Assembly (NCBI GenBank): GCA_021774355.1
Contig: JAJFJE010000145.1
Location: 1-8,179, forward strand
DNA from: Alphaproteobacteria bacterium
GTDB lineage: Bacteria > Pseudomonadota > Alphaproteobacteria > Zavarziniales > Zavarziniaceae
Direction of reading: 5' to 3'
DNA length: 8,179 nucleotides
In this document: piece by piece, positions 6,865 through 8,179 of the stretch
Layout of the letters: each line of letters starts with the position of its first letter
Numbering within the stretch: the stretch's first letter is position 1
Made by a program: the position numbers and the translations under genes
Notes under the pieces: generated by a model
The model's database searches: none
Told to the model about the DNA's origin: nothing
The model's input: the letters and a program-made list of their open reading frames with translations, nothing else

Positions 6865-8179
6865 TCACTCGGCCGCCAGTAATTCCGGGGCCCGCCCCAG
6901 GTCGACCGAGACCAGCTGGCTGACCCCGGCTTCGCCCATGGTCACGCCGAACAGCCGGTCCATGTGCTGCATGGTGACGGCATGGTGCGTGACCACCAGG
7001 AAGCGGGTGCCGGTCTCGCCGGCGACGTCATGGAGCAGATCGCAGAAGCGAAGCACGTTCGAATCATCGAGCGGGGCGTCGACCTCGTCGAGCACGCAGA
7101 TCGGCGAGGGGTTGACCAGGAACACCGCGAAGATCAGGGCCAGGGCGGTCAGGGCCTGCTCGCCGCCCGACAGCAGGGACAGCATCTGCAGCTTCTTGCC
7201 CGGCGGCGAGGCATAGATTTCCAGCCCGGCGTCGAGCGGGTCGTCCGATTCGGTCAGGGCGAGATAGGCGCGGCCGCCGCCGAACAGGCGGGCGAACAGC
7301 GCAATGAAGTGCTGGTTGACCTGGTCGAAGGCGGTGGTCAGGCGGACCCGGCCTTCCCGGTTCAGCGCCCCGATCGAGGCGCGCAGCTTGCCGATGGCGG
7401 CAACCAGGTCCTCGCGCTCGGCGTTCATGGTGCCGAGCTGGCTTTCGATCGCCTCCGCCTCCTGGTCGGCGCGCAGATTGACCGGCCCGATCTGGTCCCG
7501 CTCCCGGCGCAGGCGCTCCAGCCGGGGCTCCAGCTCGGCCAGGCTGGGCAGGGCTTCGCCGGGGGCCAGTTCAGCCTGCCCGAGAATGGCCGCGGGGGTG
7601 CAGTCGAGTTCGTCCGCGATGCGTGCCGCGAGTTCGCTGCGGCGCTCTTGCGCCTGTTCCACGGCGGCCTCGCAGCGCACTCGGGTTTCGCGCCGGCTGC
7701 CGGCCTCGCCCTCCGCCGCCCGGGCCTGGCGGTGGGCCAGCACCAGCGTCTGTTCCGCCCCGGCCAGGGTGTCGGCAGCGGCGCGGCGGGCTTGTTCGGC
7801 CGCGGCGATGGTGTCGGCAAGAGCGTCCCGGGCGGTCCGCAGCTGGGCCGGCCGGTCGGCCAATTCGGCCTGTTCCTCTGTGGCGCCCTGTAGCCGCTCG
7901 GCCAATTGCCCGATCTGGCGCTCTGCCGACTCGGCCCGGCGGCGCCAGGCCGCCAAGTCATTGGCGACGTCGCCCAGGCGGCGGCGGCGCGCTTCGCTCT
8001 CGCGGCGCAGGCCGTCCCGCGCCGCGCGGGCCTGGGCCAGCGCGGCGCGCAAGGTCTCGACCTCGCGGGCCAGGTGGTGGCGGGCCTCGTCGAGCTGGCC
8101 GCGGACGGGCAAGGCGCCCAACTGGGCGCCGGCCCGCTCGCGGGCCTCCGCGATATCGGCCAGATCGCGCTGGACCCGG
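6865..8179 (-). CDS. smc: Chromosome segregation/condensation ATPase SMC, C-terminal part
   Basis: The frame is open to the window end, so the N-terminal head, hinge and much of the coiled coil are missing. About 437 of an expected 1150 or so residues are visible. The first part (to about base 7500) is an Ala/Glu/Arg-rich heptad-like coiled coil, the returning arm. The conserved IGPVNLRA motif at about 7491-7468 marks the coil near the head. The C-terminal head then shows the ABC signature LSGGEQALTALALIFA from 7173, Walker B ICVLDE at 7101-7084 with the catalytic Glu, the D-loop APLDDSN, and the VVTHH switch histidine region. It ends FGVTMGEAGVSQLVSVDL plus a short tail. SMC with ScpA/ScpB organises the chromosome from the origin. 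It is co-directional with the F0 operon, 215 bases upstream of atpI. No strong terminator separates them. Confidence 0.95.
   Translation of the reverse strand, partial: RVQRDLADIAEARERAGAQLGALPVRGQLDEARHHLAREVETLRAALAQARAARDGLRRESEARRRRLGDVANDLAAWRRRAESAERQIGQLAERLQGATEEQAELADRPAQLRTARDALADTIAAAEQARRAAADTLAGAEQTLVLAHRQARAAEGEAGSRRETRVRCEAAVEQAQERRSELAARIADELDCTPAAILGQAELAPGEALPSLAELEPRLERLRRERDQIGPVNLRADQEAEAIESQLGTMNAEREDLVAAIGKLRASIGALNREGRVRLTTAFDQVNQHFIALFARLFGGGRAYLALTESDDPLDAGLEIYASPPGKKLQMLSLLSGGEQALTALALIFAVFLVNPSPICVLDEVDAPLDDSNVLRFCDLLHDVAGETGTRFLVVTHHAVTMQHMDRLFGVTMGEAGVSQLVSVDLGRAPELLAAE

Noticed and set aside
6860..6880. GGCGG/CCGCC inverted repeat over the smc stop codon, considered as a terminator
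   Set aside because: The stem is only 5 bp, overlaps coding sequence, and no U-run follows on the minus strand.
6964..7893. A 309-residue plus-strand open frame opposite smc
   Set aside because: It mirrors the SMC coiled coil and ATPase head; no independent evidence of coding.

Overview
The window is GC-rich chromosomal DNA from an alphaproteobacterium, most likely a Rhodospirillales-type lineage. This is inferred from three things: F0 genes in the order I-a-c-b'-b without F1 genes beside them, a duplicated b subunit, and a tadA / rluB-rsmD neighbourhood. The species cannot be named from the sequence alone. Nearly all of the DNA is coding, no stretch of 300 bases lacks a gene, and there are no mobile elements, CRISPR arrays, tRNAs or rRNAs.

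Layout. (1) Bases 1-1855 hold the 3' part of an APH-like phosphotransferase gene (+). It meets an acyl-CoA dehydrogenase gene (-) tail to tail with an 11-base overlap. Both proteins resemble the two halves of the eukaryotic fusion proteins ACAD10/ACAD11, so a joint role in 4-hydroxyacyl-CoA breakdown is a reasonable hypothesis. (2) Bases 1915-4079 hold RNA-modification genes: tadA (-), then divergent rluB and rsmD (+), with the last two overlapping. (3) A perfect 10-bp hairpin at 4082-4105 separates rsmD from the convergent F0 operon and looks like a shared two-way terminator. (4) Bases 6649-4137 (-) hold atpI, atpB (a), atpE (c), b' and atpF (b), which together form the membrane sector of the proton-driven ATP synthase. 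A plausible sigma70-type promoter lies at 6728-6756. Two perfect hairpins sit at gene junctions (I/a and c/b'), where they could tune the unequal subunit amounts needed. (5) Bases 6865-8179 (-) hold the C-terminal part of the chromosome-condensation ATPase SMC, cut by the window end.

Most of this is conserved housekeeping content and I see no convincing new multi-gene system. The points most worth a second look are the split kinase/dehydrogenase pair, the hairpin between the c and b' genes, the DAPY catalytic motif of RsmD, the long basic tail of RluB, and a possible leaderless start of rluB with a spaced direct repeat upstream.
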